The position numbers and the translations under genes are program-made. Below, piece after piece: positions 52,075 to 62,340 of a DNA stretch of 64,000 nucleotides; the stretch's first letter is position 1, and each line of letters starts with the position of its first letter. Origin of the DNA: Pythium myriotylum (taxonomy: Eukaryota; Oomycota; Peronosporomycetes; Pythiales; Pythiaceae); contig JALJCQ010000014.1 of the NCBI GenBank assembly GCA_023091665.1, positions 1,798,001 to 1,862,000 on the forward strand, given 5' to 3'. The notes under the pieces were generated by a model, which did no database searches, had not been told where the DNA came from, and was given only the letters and a program-made list of their open reading frames with translations.

Positions 52075-54786
52075 CTAGACCAGCTCAGTCAGGCCAGACA
52101 CAACGTCCGCCTCGAAGTCGAGACGAGGCGCCTTGGGAAGTGGGGGCATTCCCACCTGCCCAACCGGTACACGTCCAGCACTGTCGGTCGGAGGGCGAGC
52201 ACGTTTCTTGTACTTGGCTCCCTTGAGCGAGGCGGCAGGGAGTATCGTTGTGTCCTTGCTCAGGTCCTCAGCAGCAGGGATTTCGATTCGAAGGCTGCGG
52301 CAAACCTCAGCGTACGTGGAAGCTTTGTAGATAGCGTCGAAGCCATCCATGAGCAAGGCCTCATTAGCAAAGTGGAGACTAACGGCGATGAAATGGCGAC
52401 AAGGGATGCCCAGTTGATACATCTGACCGCACGTACAGGTTCGCAGGGATAAGTCGACTCGATGTGTAATCTTGGGCCGCTCCCCAGTGCGCCAAGTGAA
52501 GGCGACTTGTTCATCACATAGTCGCACTGTGTACATTTCAGACTCCTGGAGCTCCTGCCGATACAACGCATCCGCTCCCGGTGTCAACAACGGGTTCTCT
52601 GTCACAAGCTTCTGAGAGAGCTGGTTCTTCTTGAACACGTTATCCATCAAGAATGCGAGGAAGCCGTACATCAGATCAAACGGAGCTTCATCGCTGTTCT
52701 GGACGTCTGAACCTTGCGTAGCCTCTTCTGCGGCTGTACTAGACCACTTGTAGAGTCTGATTGACCTGTTCAGATGGTATGCCCAGTTTTTTGGATGGAC
52801 AGCACGAATGAACGCTGCAGCGGGTGCATTCAGGCTTTCAAGTTGAGAAAGCACCTTCAGGAATCCCTCTTCAGTATCTTGACTCTGCATGTCCCAAATC
52901 AATTCTTCTAGAGCACCCAGCTGAGGAATGTTCTTGTCTCGGTTGATCTCATCGATTAGGCTCCGCACGCAGAACATAATCTTCGCGTTGCGTGCTTCAT
53001 GAGCAAGTGCGCGTAATAGCCCATTCTGGTTGTGACTGCAGAAGACAGGGCATCCGTCGAAGCGGACGCCCCCCGCCTTGGCAAGTGCGAGGAACCACTT
53101 CATGTGATCCATTTCACTATTTGGAAGAAGTGCGAACGCCAAAACCTGGCTTTGGAGATTGCCGTCGCGTCCAATCAAGAGTACCAAACTACCAGTGTAG
53201 CTGACGCTGTCAAAGTTGATCACCTTGATGCCGAAGACTTGCTGCATGCAAAGCAACGACAATGACATAGCGTTTGGCATGATGAAGGCACGAACAAAGT
53301 GGTCTTGCTCGTCTTTCTCGTAAGAAATCGTTGACCCTGGATTCTTTTTAGCAAATGAGTCGAGAAGACTGGGGATGAATTTATAACTCTCAGTGAGATC
53401 ATCTGTTGACGTAGCCACAACCAAGCGCTGAGCACGGTACGCCATGCCACGAGGAATCTTAATTCCCGACTCTGAGTTTGTCAGAAAGTTGTCCGTGAGC
53501 AACTTCCCACTTGACTTCGAGTGGGTCACAACAGCCTGGCGAAAGAAACGCATTTCCGCGAGCTGTCGGGCGGTAGGCTTTGCTTCACCAGTGCAATGTT
53601 CAGAGTGCTTGAGGTTCATCGCTGAAATCTTCCAGTTCTTGGACTTCCAGCCTTTCACAAGTTGAACAAACCAGAGGCACTTCTCGTCTGAGCACACATA
53701 CTTCTTGTTGCTACCTCCATTGTTCTTCTTGCACAGCTTCGAACGTTTGCGTTGGACGACTAAAGTGAAGTCACTGATAGCCTTGGTTGCTTCTTTACCT
53801 GTACTCCAGCGCATCTCGTGGGTCAGCTGATACTTGGATAGATCGTCCACGAGTAATGATGCTGCAGGGTTGCTTTGCAACCCTTCGTTCGCGGAGACGG
53901 TACTTAGAGCCTTCTGAGCTTGATGCTCCTTTTTGCGAGCACTGAAGTTGCATGTCTCGAGACATTCCTTCGAGTGCAGAAGATGCATCGAAAGTACCGT
54001 GAATGTTTCGTTACCATCACCAGACTGCTCAAATACCACCATCCACTCGCAGTTGGAGTTGCGGTGGTTTTGACACACGACACGGCGAACAACAATGTTG
54101 CGCCCGTCATACATCATTTCGCTTGGCTTTTCTGCAACGACACGGCGACCCATTTGATACGCCAAGCTTCGCACAACCGTGACACCTTCTTTCCAACTAG
54201 CGAAAGTCATTCCGACTTGCACGTGCCCGCCAGTAACAGAGCTGACACTCGTAAGAGCTGGTGGAGCTTCTGCTCCTTCAGAATCTTCACGCATCATTCG
54301 CTGGAAAGAGCCGCTCGCTGAGGGACCACCGGCCAACGCCGAGACCGCAGCTGCGGCTGCCGCATCTTGAATGATGGCAGAGGCAGCGGCGGATGCGGCA
54401 GTAATGTCGTCTGCGGCCGCCACCGACTCGGGGCAGTTGGTCTTGTGGTGCACCGTGTTCATACTCGAGATTTTCCACTTCTTCTCGCTCTTGATGTACG
54501 AGAGGCGCACGAACCACTTGCACTCGGGCGCGTTTTCGCACTCGACCACGACGACATTCGCCTGCGCGTTACTGGAGCTGGTCGCGGCGGCGATGCCGCC
54601 GATCGTGGGCAGCGCTGCGTCGTCGGCGACGGCGTCCGCCGCGGCGTCGCCGTCGGCGGCCGTTCGCTGCTGCACGCGCACGCGGCGCTGCTGGGTGGCG
54701 CCCGCGAAGGCTTCGATCACTGCCACCGCGTCATGGAACGTGCCGAACCGGTCCTCCTTCCGCAGCGTCGCCCCACTGGAACTCAT
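52075..54786 (-). CDS. Domesticated MULE-type transposase with MuDR-like fingers and SWIM domain
   Basis: A single exon of 903 residues from ATG 54786. The open frame extends to 55257, but that part overlaps the divergent HIT gene and is not expected to be coding. Three related N-terminal zinc-finger-like modules (about 10-110, 195-290, 350-430) each have spaced C-x-W and C-H/H-C pairs with the pattern C-x-W-F-V/M-V, K-I-S-S/A-M-N/H (MuDR/FAR1-like). The transposase core (about 510-660) begins I-N-F-D-S-V-S-Y-T-G. Its second acidic site, usually S-D-x-x-x-G-L, reads C-S-H-N-Q-N-G-L, and the C-x-x-H pair is changed. A SWIM finger follows (C-T-C-G-Q-M, G-I-P-C-R-H-F). No terminal inverted repeats were seen. 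A transcription-factor-like role is inferred. Confidence 0.75.
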   Translation of the reverse strand: MSSSGATLRKEDRFGTFHDAVAVIEAFAGATQQRRVRVQQRTAADGDAAADAVADDAALPTIGGIAAATSSSNAQANVVVVECENAPECKWFVRLSYIKSEKKWKISSMNTVHHKTNCPESVAAADDITAASAAASAIIQDAAAAAAVSALAGGPSASGSFQRMMREDSEGAEAPPALTSVSSVTGGHVQVGMTFASWKEGVTVVRSLAYQMGRRVVAEKPSEMMYDGRNIVVRRVVCQNHRNSNCEWMVVFEQSGDGNETFTVLSMHLLHSKECLETCNFSARKKEHQAQKALSTVSANEGLQSNPAASLLVDDLSKYQLTHEMRWSTGKEATKAISDFTLVVQRKRSKLCKKNNGGSNKKYVCSDEKCLWFVQLVKGWKSKNWKISAMNLKHSEHCTGEAKPTARQLAEMRFFRQAVVTHSKSSGKLLTDNFLTNSESGIKIPRGMAYRAQRLVVATSTDDLTESYKFIPSLLDSFAKKNPGSTISYEKDEQDHFVRAFIMPNAMSLSLLCMQQVFGIKVINFDSVSYTGSLVLLIGRDGNLQSQVLAFALLPNSEMDHMKWFLALAKAGGVRFDGCPVFCSHNQNGLLRALAHEARNAKIMFCVRSLIDEINRDKNIPQLGALEELIWDMQSQDTEEGFLKVLSQLESLNAPAAAFIRAVHPKNWAYHLNRSIRLYKWSSTAAEEATQGSDVQNSDEAPFDLMYGFLAFLMDNVFKKNQLSQKLVTENPLLTPGADALYRQELQESEMYTVRLCDEQVAFTWRTGERPKITHRVDLSLRTCTCGQMYQLGIPCRHFIAVSLHFANEALLMDGFDAIYKASTYAEVCRSLRIEIPAAEDLSKDTTILPAASLKGAKYKKRARPPTDSAGRVPVGQVGMPPLPKAPRLDFEADVVSGLTELV

Positions 54787-54862
54787 GGCGTCGACCGCGT
54801 CGCCTTTTGTGATTTCGCGCCCTGCGGTTCGCTCCACTTTTCTCTTCGCGCCTCGCGAAGGT

Positions 54863-54883
54863 CCCCCCCCCCCCCCCTCCCCC
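54863..54883. repeat. Poly-C tract in the MULE-derived gene's 5' UTR
   Basis: A run of 15 C, one T and five C lies about 80 bp upstream of the ATG at 54786 (poly-G on the coding strand). Such runs are prone to length variation and sequencing error, which affects whether upstream in-frame codons are real. Confidence 0.8.
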
Positions 54884-54984
54884 AATTCGAACGAAAACAC
54901 CTCACTAATGAGGTTAATTACAAAATGAGGTACTCTTGTCACTCCAACGAGGGACCTCTCCACGCTTCGCCCACTCGATGAACC

Positions 54985-55624
54985 ATGCGAAGATGGCTTT
55001 CGCGGCCCCCGCGGGCGTGTGTCTTCTGCGAGAAAGAGGCGTTCGCGAGCAGGAACCGAGTGCTCTTCGAGGAAAGAACCGACATACAAGTCTTCTCGGA
55101 GGCGACGCGACTGACCCGTTGGACGCAACAGGATGAACTCGTGGTTGCAATTGAGGACAAGAACCCGCGTGCCAAAAAGCACTTGCTCGTCATTTCCAAG
55201 GTCCACATTCCATCTGTAGACGATCTCAGTTTCGAGCATTCCTCTCTCTGTAAGCATTGCGATCCGGTTTCTCGGTAGTCAGAGTTGGCGTGATAACTTC
55301 GACCTATATGCTCCTCCAGTGGCTAGGATGATCGCCACGGGGCGCGACCTGCTCGCGCAGGAAGGACACGACAATCCTCGTCGATATCAGTATGTAGCTC
55401 CTTGGTGGCAAGGTGCATATCTGCTCAGTACATGATTACTCTGGCAAAACAGGCTAGGATTTCACAAACCGCCATTCACCTCAGTGCCACATCTCCATCT
55501 TCACTGTCTCGGACTTCCATTCCTCCCTGCGTGGAACCAGTTAAGGTTCACTCCATCCAGCCTTTTGGACAGCTACGTGGACGCAGAGGAATTGCTAGCA
55601 TCGCTGTTAATGAGCTCAAAATAA
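54985..55624 (+). CDS. HIT-domain nucleotide hydrolase (HINT3-like)
   Basis: Three exons: 54985-55249, 55320-55389, 55453-55624, 168 residues; introns are 70 and 63 nt. The N terminus has the zinc-type C-V-F-C-E and the next block D-E-L-V-V-A-I-E-D then A-K-K-H-L-L-V-I-S-K-V-H-I. Splicing supplies R-M-I-A-T-G-R-D-L-L and the catalytic histidine triad V-P-H-L-H-L-H-C-L-G, which is complete. A short helical tail ends at TAA 55622-55624. HINT3 and aprataxin-type enzymes hydrolyse AMP conjugates, and the substrate here is unknown. The gene is divergent from the MULE-derived gene, whose spurious upstream frame overlaps its first exon on the other strand. Confidence 0.85.
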
Positions 55625-55658
55625 TGCTACGTAGCTTCTGCCATGTTGGATTTCCACC

Positions 55659-56271
55659 TCACTCGTACGAGCCTGACTCCATAAACTTGAATTGGTGCCC
55701 CTGAGTGCTCTGTGGCTTTGTTTTCGTGACATACTTGTTCACTTTGATGGACTTCAACAGCCCATCCGACATTTCACGAAATGTTTCCTCGAAACTCTCC
55801 ACAACTTCGTTGTGAGAGACTTTGATTTTCTGCAATGATTCAGCGCTCCTCTCACGTGGTTTATCCGCCATGAGCTGGCGATCAGCATCTTCCATTTCGG
55901 GGTCTTCGCGTGTTCGTAGTAGAAGAGGGATATCGGATGGATTAGGGGTCGCCATCCGTGGCACGCAGACAAAATGCTGGATCATGTCTGGGATCTCTTC
56001 ATTCATGTTCTCGAGTTGCTTCGAGATAACCATAAACTGGCTGAGGAGTTCAGGCCTAGTTTAGCGTCACAACAATGCGGCATCACGAGTTAGTCCAAGC
56101 CTCGAGAGCGGCAAAGTCGACGAAGACTCACCATGTGCTGGCTGGATTCCAAGCAAGGTTGTGCTCCAATCGCCCGACGGTGTGTCTCAAGTGGTCTGCA
56201 CGCGCACGAATGCTCCCGAGCGCACGGTCCACGTCGCCTCCACCGCCGCTGTTGCCGCCACCGTACTGCAT
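55659..56271 (-). CDS. MED8: Mediator subunit 8
   Basis: Two exons, 56271-56132 and 56055-55659, 178 residues; the 76-nt intron joins N-P-A-S-T-W to P-E-L-L-S-Q-F. The N-terminal helix (I-R-A-R-A-D-H-L-R-H-T-V-G-R-L) and the second block L-L-S-Q-F-M-V-I-S-K-Q-L-E-N-M, then F-V-C-V-P, I-P-L-L-L-R-T-R, D-P-E-M-E match MED8. MED8 belongs to the Mediator head and contacts MED18/MED20. The frame is open upstream of 56271 as far as about 56350, so an earlier start or exon is possible. It converges on the HIT gene with only 34 bp between stops. Confidence 0.85.
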
Positions 56272-56457
56272 CGTGCCTCCTGGCGAGTTGGAAGGGGAGT
56301 CCAGCCAAGGATCAGACTCAGCATCGAAGTAGGAGATACCGGTATTCTACGGTAGTTGATGGTATTCAAAAGCAAAGCGTGGGTTGAAGTGTAGTAAAGG
56401 AGGTTGGGTCCTCATTCATAAGGAGATCGCAGTATCTGCTACAAAATACCACGCGCT

Positions 56458-57438
<981 letters not shown>

Positions 57439-57765
57439 AGTTTGTCAAGTCGGAGAGCACGCCGGGATCTTGAGGAAGGAGTTCGCTGGCAGCAATCGTG
57501 GAGAACGACAACCCACTAGATTTGACTTGCTCGATCGATGGGCGCGTCGAAACACACTGCGCGCACCCACGGGGTTTCCTTCCAGACTTCGTCTGTTTCG
57601 CTTCAGGTGAGCAAGTTCTCCGCAAAACCTCTCTCGAATAATAACTGAGCTGGACGAAGCCGACGCATCAGTTATCGAAGGCCTATGTGCCAGATGCAAT
57701 TCTGGAACTGTTGGTGGGTCATCCGTCAACAGATCAACCAGCAAAGCTCATTCAATCCAGTTCTA

Positions 57766-59996
57766 ATGATGACCACGCTCCCGGATCTGAGCGAAGACGC
57801 ATGCCGCGTATGCGGCAAGGAGGATGACGAGTCATTTCTCGTTCTTTGCGATGGATGTGACCGTCCTTTCCACACTTACTGCCATGCCGGCTGCGTCTGC
57901 TGCCGACAAAAACCCAAGGGCAATTTCAATCGCAAACCTGCAGTCCCCGAAGGCGACTGGTTCTGCAAGTTTTGTGCCGGGCACATCCCGCGACTTGGTG
58001 CGTAGAACGCATCGATGGGATAATATCGGGGTTAACTGACATCTTGGCCGGCTCATTGTAGAAGAAGGCTGTCCTGCTGTCTCAGCGGTTTATGCATTTG
58101 GTGATAACGAGGACGGGCAGGTATGGGAGTTCCATCATTGCACCTGAACGGGACATGAATGGAAAAGAATCTGTCTGAGTTGTGTAGCTTGGACTCCTCG
58201 ATCAAACTGATAAAGCAATATGGACTCCTACGAGGGTGACTCAGCTAGACGGCATCGGTGTGGTCCAGATTGCCTGCACCGAGACGTCAACGTTCGTTCT
58301 GTGCGATGATGGCAACCTGTATTCTGTTGGCACCGGATCTTCAGGGCAACTTGGCCACAATGACATTGTTCACGAGAGGCTGTCGCACTTCCGTTTGGTA
58401 TGTTTAGAGGCAACGAGATGACCATGGACGGAAAATTAATGCGCTGCTCTGGTTTTACAGGTTGAGTCACTCGTTGCAGAAAAGCGTCCGAAAATCGACG
58501 GAATGTGTGTCCTCGCTAGCATGCTGTTGTCTCTAAAGGGTTTTCGAGCTGACTGATAAATCGCGCAGCTTCAAGACAATCTGTGCTGGACGAGATTTTT
58601 GTCTTGCACTCACAGCAGAGGGCCATGTATACACCTGGGGAAACGGCGAGTTCGGTCAACTCGGGCATCAAGAGAACAAGATCAAGAAGGCCCCGAAAAA
58701 GATCTCGGCCCTCCGGGAGCTGGAGATTCCGGTCGATCTCGGTATTTTCTTACTAACCGAACTCTTCCTTGATCTGAGCTAATGTGCTACCGCTCCTTAC
58801 AGCTTGCTGTGGGGACGATTTCATCTTAATGACATCAGCCGAGTTATCAGACGCTGATCAATTCAGCACCCAGAAACCTGGCGTGATGATGAGTATGGGC
58901 GCGAATACGCATGGCCAACTAGGTGAAGGAACTGGGCGCAACCAGTGGGTTCCACAACTCCTAAACAAAGATGGCCCGCCGTTCACAAGGGTTTGTACTA
59001 CTGAAAAAGATTTCGCCACAACAATCTAACGTTTATCTCCTCAGATCGAAGATGCTAGCATTGACGAGCCACAAGAATTCTTGTTAGGTCGTGACATCCG
59101 AATTCTAGCAGCGGGGAAAGCTCACTGCATTGCAGTCCCGACGAAGTAAGTCCAGTCACACTTTTTTTCCTGTGCATCGCTGGGCTCTGACTGTGCTGCA
59201 GAATGAAGGGACTTTGGGCCTGGGGTTTCGGAGAAAGTGGACAGTTAGGTATTCCGAAGCCTCACATCCCTGAAGGTCAATCACGATTCTTTCGCTCCCA
59301 ATTTCGAGTCCCTCGCCCTCGCTTTGTAAAAGTAAGTTTTCCCGAAGTTTAGTGCGCTGGAGCATGACTTGATAAGCGCATGGTATTTAGGCACTCGAGC
59401 AAGACACTGTAGTTCAGGTTGCGTGTGGTGGGCAGCATACATTGCTGTTGCTCGCTGATGGGCGTCTCGTGGGTATGGGTGATAACGAGCACGGCCAGGT
59501 TGGAGTCCGTCTAGAGAGCAGCGGAGAGGAGCAGGGCCAGAAAACTGTGGACGTACCCACGAATATCCAACTCGCCGCTGATGCAGGGCGGATTCGCCAC
59601 ATAGCTTGCGGTGATTCTCATTCTGTCGCCCTTACGGAGGACGGATCTGTCTACACGTGGGGACTTGGGAAGTACGGTCAGCTGGGGCACAGGGAGTCGC
59701 AGCCAGGTCCGCTTTTCACTCCCACAAAGGTTTCATGCTTGCCGAAGATCCAGAAAATCTTCTCGGGACCCAACCAAGTCTTCGCCATCGAGTTCACAAA
59801 TGGTATTTCATGAGGTTCTTGGGCAGGTGAATCGACTGGTCACCTGTCTATGTTGCTGCTTTCTGTAGATGTCATCAAACCTCCAGAATTGTCGGCCTCT
59901 GATGGCAAGGCATCCATTACAAAGGGAGGGCCCAAGAAGCGAGGTCCACCGGCACGAAAGCCATCAGGTGGTGCGAAGAAGAAAGGAAAGCAGTAG
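57766..59996 (+). CDS. PHD-finger RCC1-repeat protein
   Basis: Ten exons: 57766-57997, 58062-58120, 58188-58397, 58461-58504, 58569-58741, 58803-58990, 59045-59145, 59202-59331, 59391-59802, 59869-59996, 558 residues; nine introns, all GT-AG and frame-keeping. The N terminus is a PHD finger (about 11-72) with C-R-V-C, C-D-G-C, H-T-Y-C and C-K-F-C, wide enough to hold an inserted C-V-C-C loop. At least six RCC1 repeats follow (A-F-G-D-N-E-D-G-Q-L-G, V-G-T-G-S-S-G-Q-L-G, W-G-N-G-E-F-G-Q-L-G, W-G-F-G-E-S-G-Q-L-G, G-D-N-E-H-G-Q-V-G, W-G-L-G-K-Y-G-Q-L-G). A Lys/Gly/Pro-rich tail ends the protein. A chromatin-bound propeller is expected. Ran exchange activity is not implied by the repeats. Confidence 0.88.
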
Positions 59997-60118
59997 GCAC
60001 CCATTGTGTTCCTAACAGAAATGCATCTGTTAAGTACCCCTCAAGTCGTTTCGTTGCACAAAACCGGTATCCTCTCTCCACATCCACATCCACAGACAGA
60101 AGACTCAGTCAGGACAGC

Positions 60119-62214
60119 ATGTATGGGCATGCCCAGTTCGCGACTGTCGGACGGACCTCGAGCATGTCGGGCGCGATGGCTCCGCTGAACGCGTGGTCGC
60201 CGCCGTCGGCGCAAGAGCAGCAGTTCTACGAAACGCTCTTCGCTGCAGCAGACGAAGAGAAGCGCGACGCCATCGGCGGACGCATCGCCGTTGCGTTCTT
60301 CTCCCGTTCTGGGGTCGACAAAGCCCTTCTTCGCGAGGTCAGCTCCTCGCTCTCTAACTCACTGAGCCTACTCCCAACACCACCATCTGTATGCAGATAT
60401 GGACCATCGCGAACTCGCAGCAGAGGAGCGAACTCTCTCGGAATGAATTCTACGTTGCCATGCGACTGATAAGTATGGCTCAGCGAGGCGAAGCGATTTC
60501 GGCTCAGCGATTCCACGAACTCGCCTCGCTACCCTTTCCGCTCCCATCACTTGCCGGCATCCCCCCTCCACAGGCTGTGCCCCCGTTACCCGTCCAAACA
60601 CTCGGAGCGCCAACAGCACAAACAGCCAAGTCGTACGCCATCACAGATGAGGAGAAACAGCGCTACGATGGTATTTTCAAGCAGTATGACACTGATCGCG
60701 ATGGTTTCTTGCACGGGAGCGAAGCGGTTCAGCTCTTTGGGATGTCAGGTCTTGACCGTGGAGTGAGTTTTCTATTACGTCTTTGACCCATGATGAAAAG
60801 AAGGCTTACTTGTTTACTCCCGCAGATTCTCCGCGATATCTGGGCTCTGGCTGATCGAGGTCAGGACAGCCGTCTCGACAACAAAGAGTTCTACGTTGCA
60901 ATGCATCTGATTGTTTGCATCAGCAAGCGCGGACTACCTCTACCAACAGAACTACCCCCTGATTTGGCAGAGTCTGTGTTCGGTGTCAGCGCGCCATCGT
61001 CCTTCACAAGTCAGACGGTTCCGACTGGGAGTGATTCTGGTTCGCATTCACGTACAAACTCAGTTTCCATAAACGCACCCATAGTCACACAACCGCCAGT
61101 CGTCGGATCGCCTTCTCCAGCTCAACAACAGGTGAAGCGTGATCCAATGGACGCATTTGCGAATATTTCCGGGTTGGAACCCACACTTTCTCACTCAAAT
61201 CGTGTCACTTCATTTAACGGAGCGAACTCGAGTCCGACTTACCAACTGCAAGGGGGGTCAGCCCTTGCTTCCCGCTTGTCAACGACAACGCTTCAGACGC
61301 ACACCACCGTTGAGTCGACAGCAGTTCACCTGCATCCTGCGGCATCTCTTGGGACAAATCCTGTGCTTTCGACGTCTGCATTTGGCTCCGCTAATGTTAG
61401 CGTCACAAACGCGCAGTTCTCATCTCCTCTCGACGCTGGAATATTGATTGAGCCGAATCGTGATCGCGCGGGATCCTCAAGCTCTGTCTCCAGTTTTGCC
61501 AGTGTATCCACAGACACCAGCACTGCGTATTCGGCTTCAAATAGTCACGTTCCACCGCAACAATCAACTGGATTTGTTTCGATGGGTAACATTCACCCTC
61601 ACATTCCTACGATATCGCCATCCCAGTTTGTACCAGGTCATGCACCGCTGAAGCCATTCCTGTCAAGTGAAGATGAATCTTCTGCAGTGAGCCAACTGGA
61701 CAAGTCGAATGAAGAGCTTGTTCTTGTCGTCCAGAGCATCGAAAAGAAACAGGATGCGATGAGCTTGCTGCTGAACAAGCTTGGCGAACTTGACCAGCTT
61801 CGCCACGAACTTGTTGCTTTATCAGTGAAACGAGATACTGTTCGCGCGGCGACTTCTCCTCCGTCGGACGAGAATGCTAAAGATGCCCATGCAATCAGAG
61901 CCGTCGAACAAACATTGAGGGAGTTGATTGAAGGGGAAAAGACAGCAATCCACAAGCTTCAATCTGAGATCGCAAAGTTTGAGGTCGAGCTGGCTCAAGA
62001 AGCTGGACAATCGTCAGGTTCAATAGTGGAGTCGGGCAGAGGCCCTAATCACTCGATGATTTCTCCGTCCCAAGCGTCTGCGCCGTCTCCTTTGTTGGCT
62101 CCAGCCCTTGAGACTACGCCCAAGAACGATTTCGAAGCCTTTGGTGGCTTCGGCAGCAGCTCCCCAGCACCTGATACGAAGGTTATTCATCACACGACGC
62201 GTTCGCGAACTTGA
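60119..62214 (+). CDS. EH-domain endocytic protein (Eps15/Pan1-like)
   Basis: Exons 60119-60337, 60397-60762, 60826-62214, 657 residues. Two EH domains are split by introns: the first ends L-L-R-E joined to I-W-T-I-A-N, R-N-E-F-Y-V-A-M-R-L-I; the second has an EF-type loop D-T-D-R-D-G-F-L, D-I-W-A-L-A-D, N-K-E-F-Y-V-A-M-H-L-I. EH domains bind N-P-F peptides on endocytic adaptors. A long Ser/Thr/Pro-rich linker, then a coiled coil (about 510-600), end near F-E-A-F-G-G-F-G. The stop at 62214 could be replaced by a spliced end at about 62270 reading N-F-G, a weak possibility. Together with NECAP and Rab1 it makes a small trafficking theme. Confidence 0.88.
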
Positions 62215-62340
62215 GTTTTAGCTAGAGCAATACGGCACAAGTGGCATGTAACTTGATTCTGTTAAGAACTTTGGCTAATGTTGAAGATTCGCGACCTTTG
62301 AGAACCATCCTCCGACTTGGGATTTGGGGAGGGAGTCACA

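Noticed and set aside
54787..55257. In-frame N-terminal extension of the MULE-derived gene
   Set aside because: It overlaps the first exon of the divergent HIT gene, crosses the poly-C tract and lacks motifs, so it is probably 5' UTR or chance.
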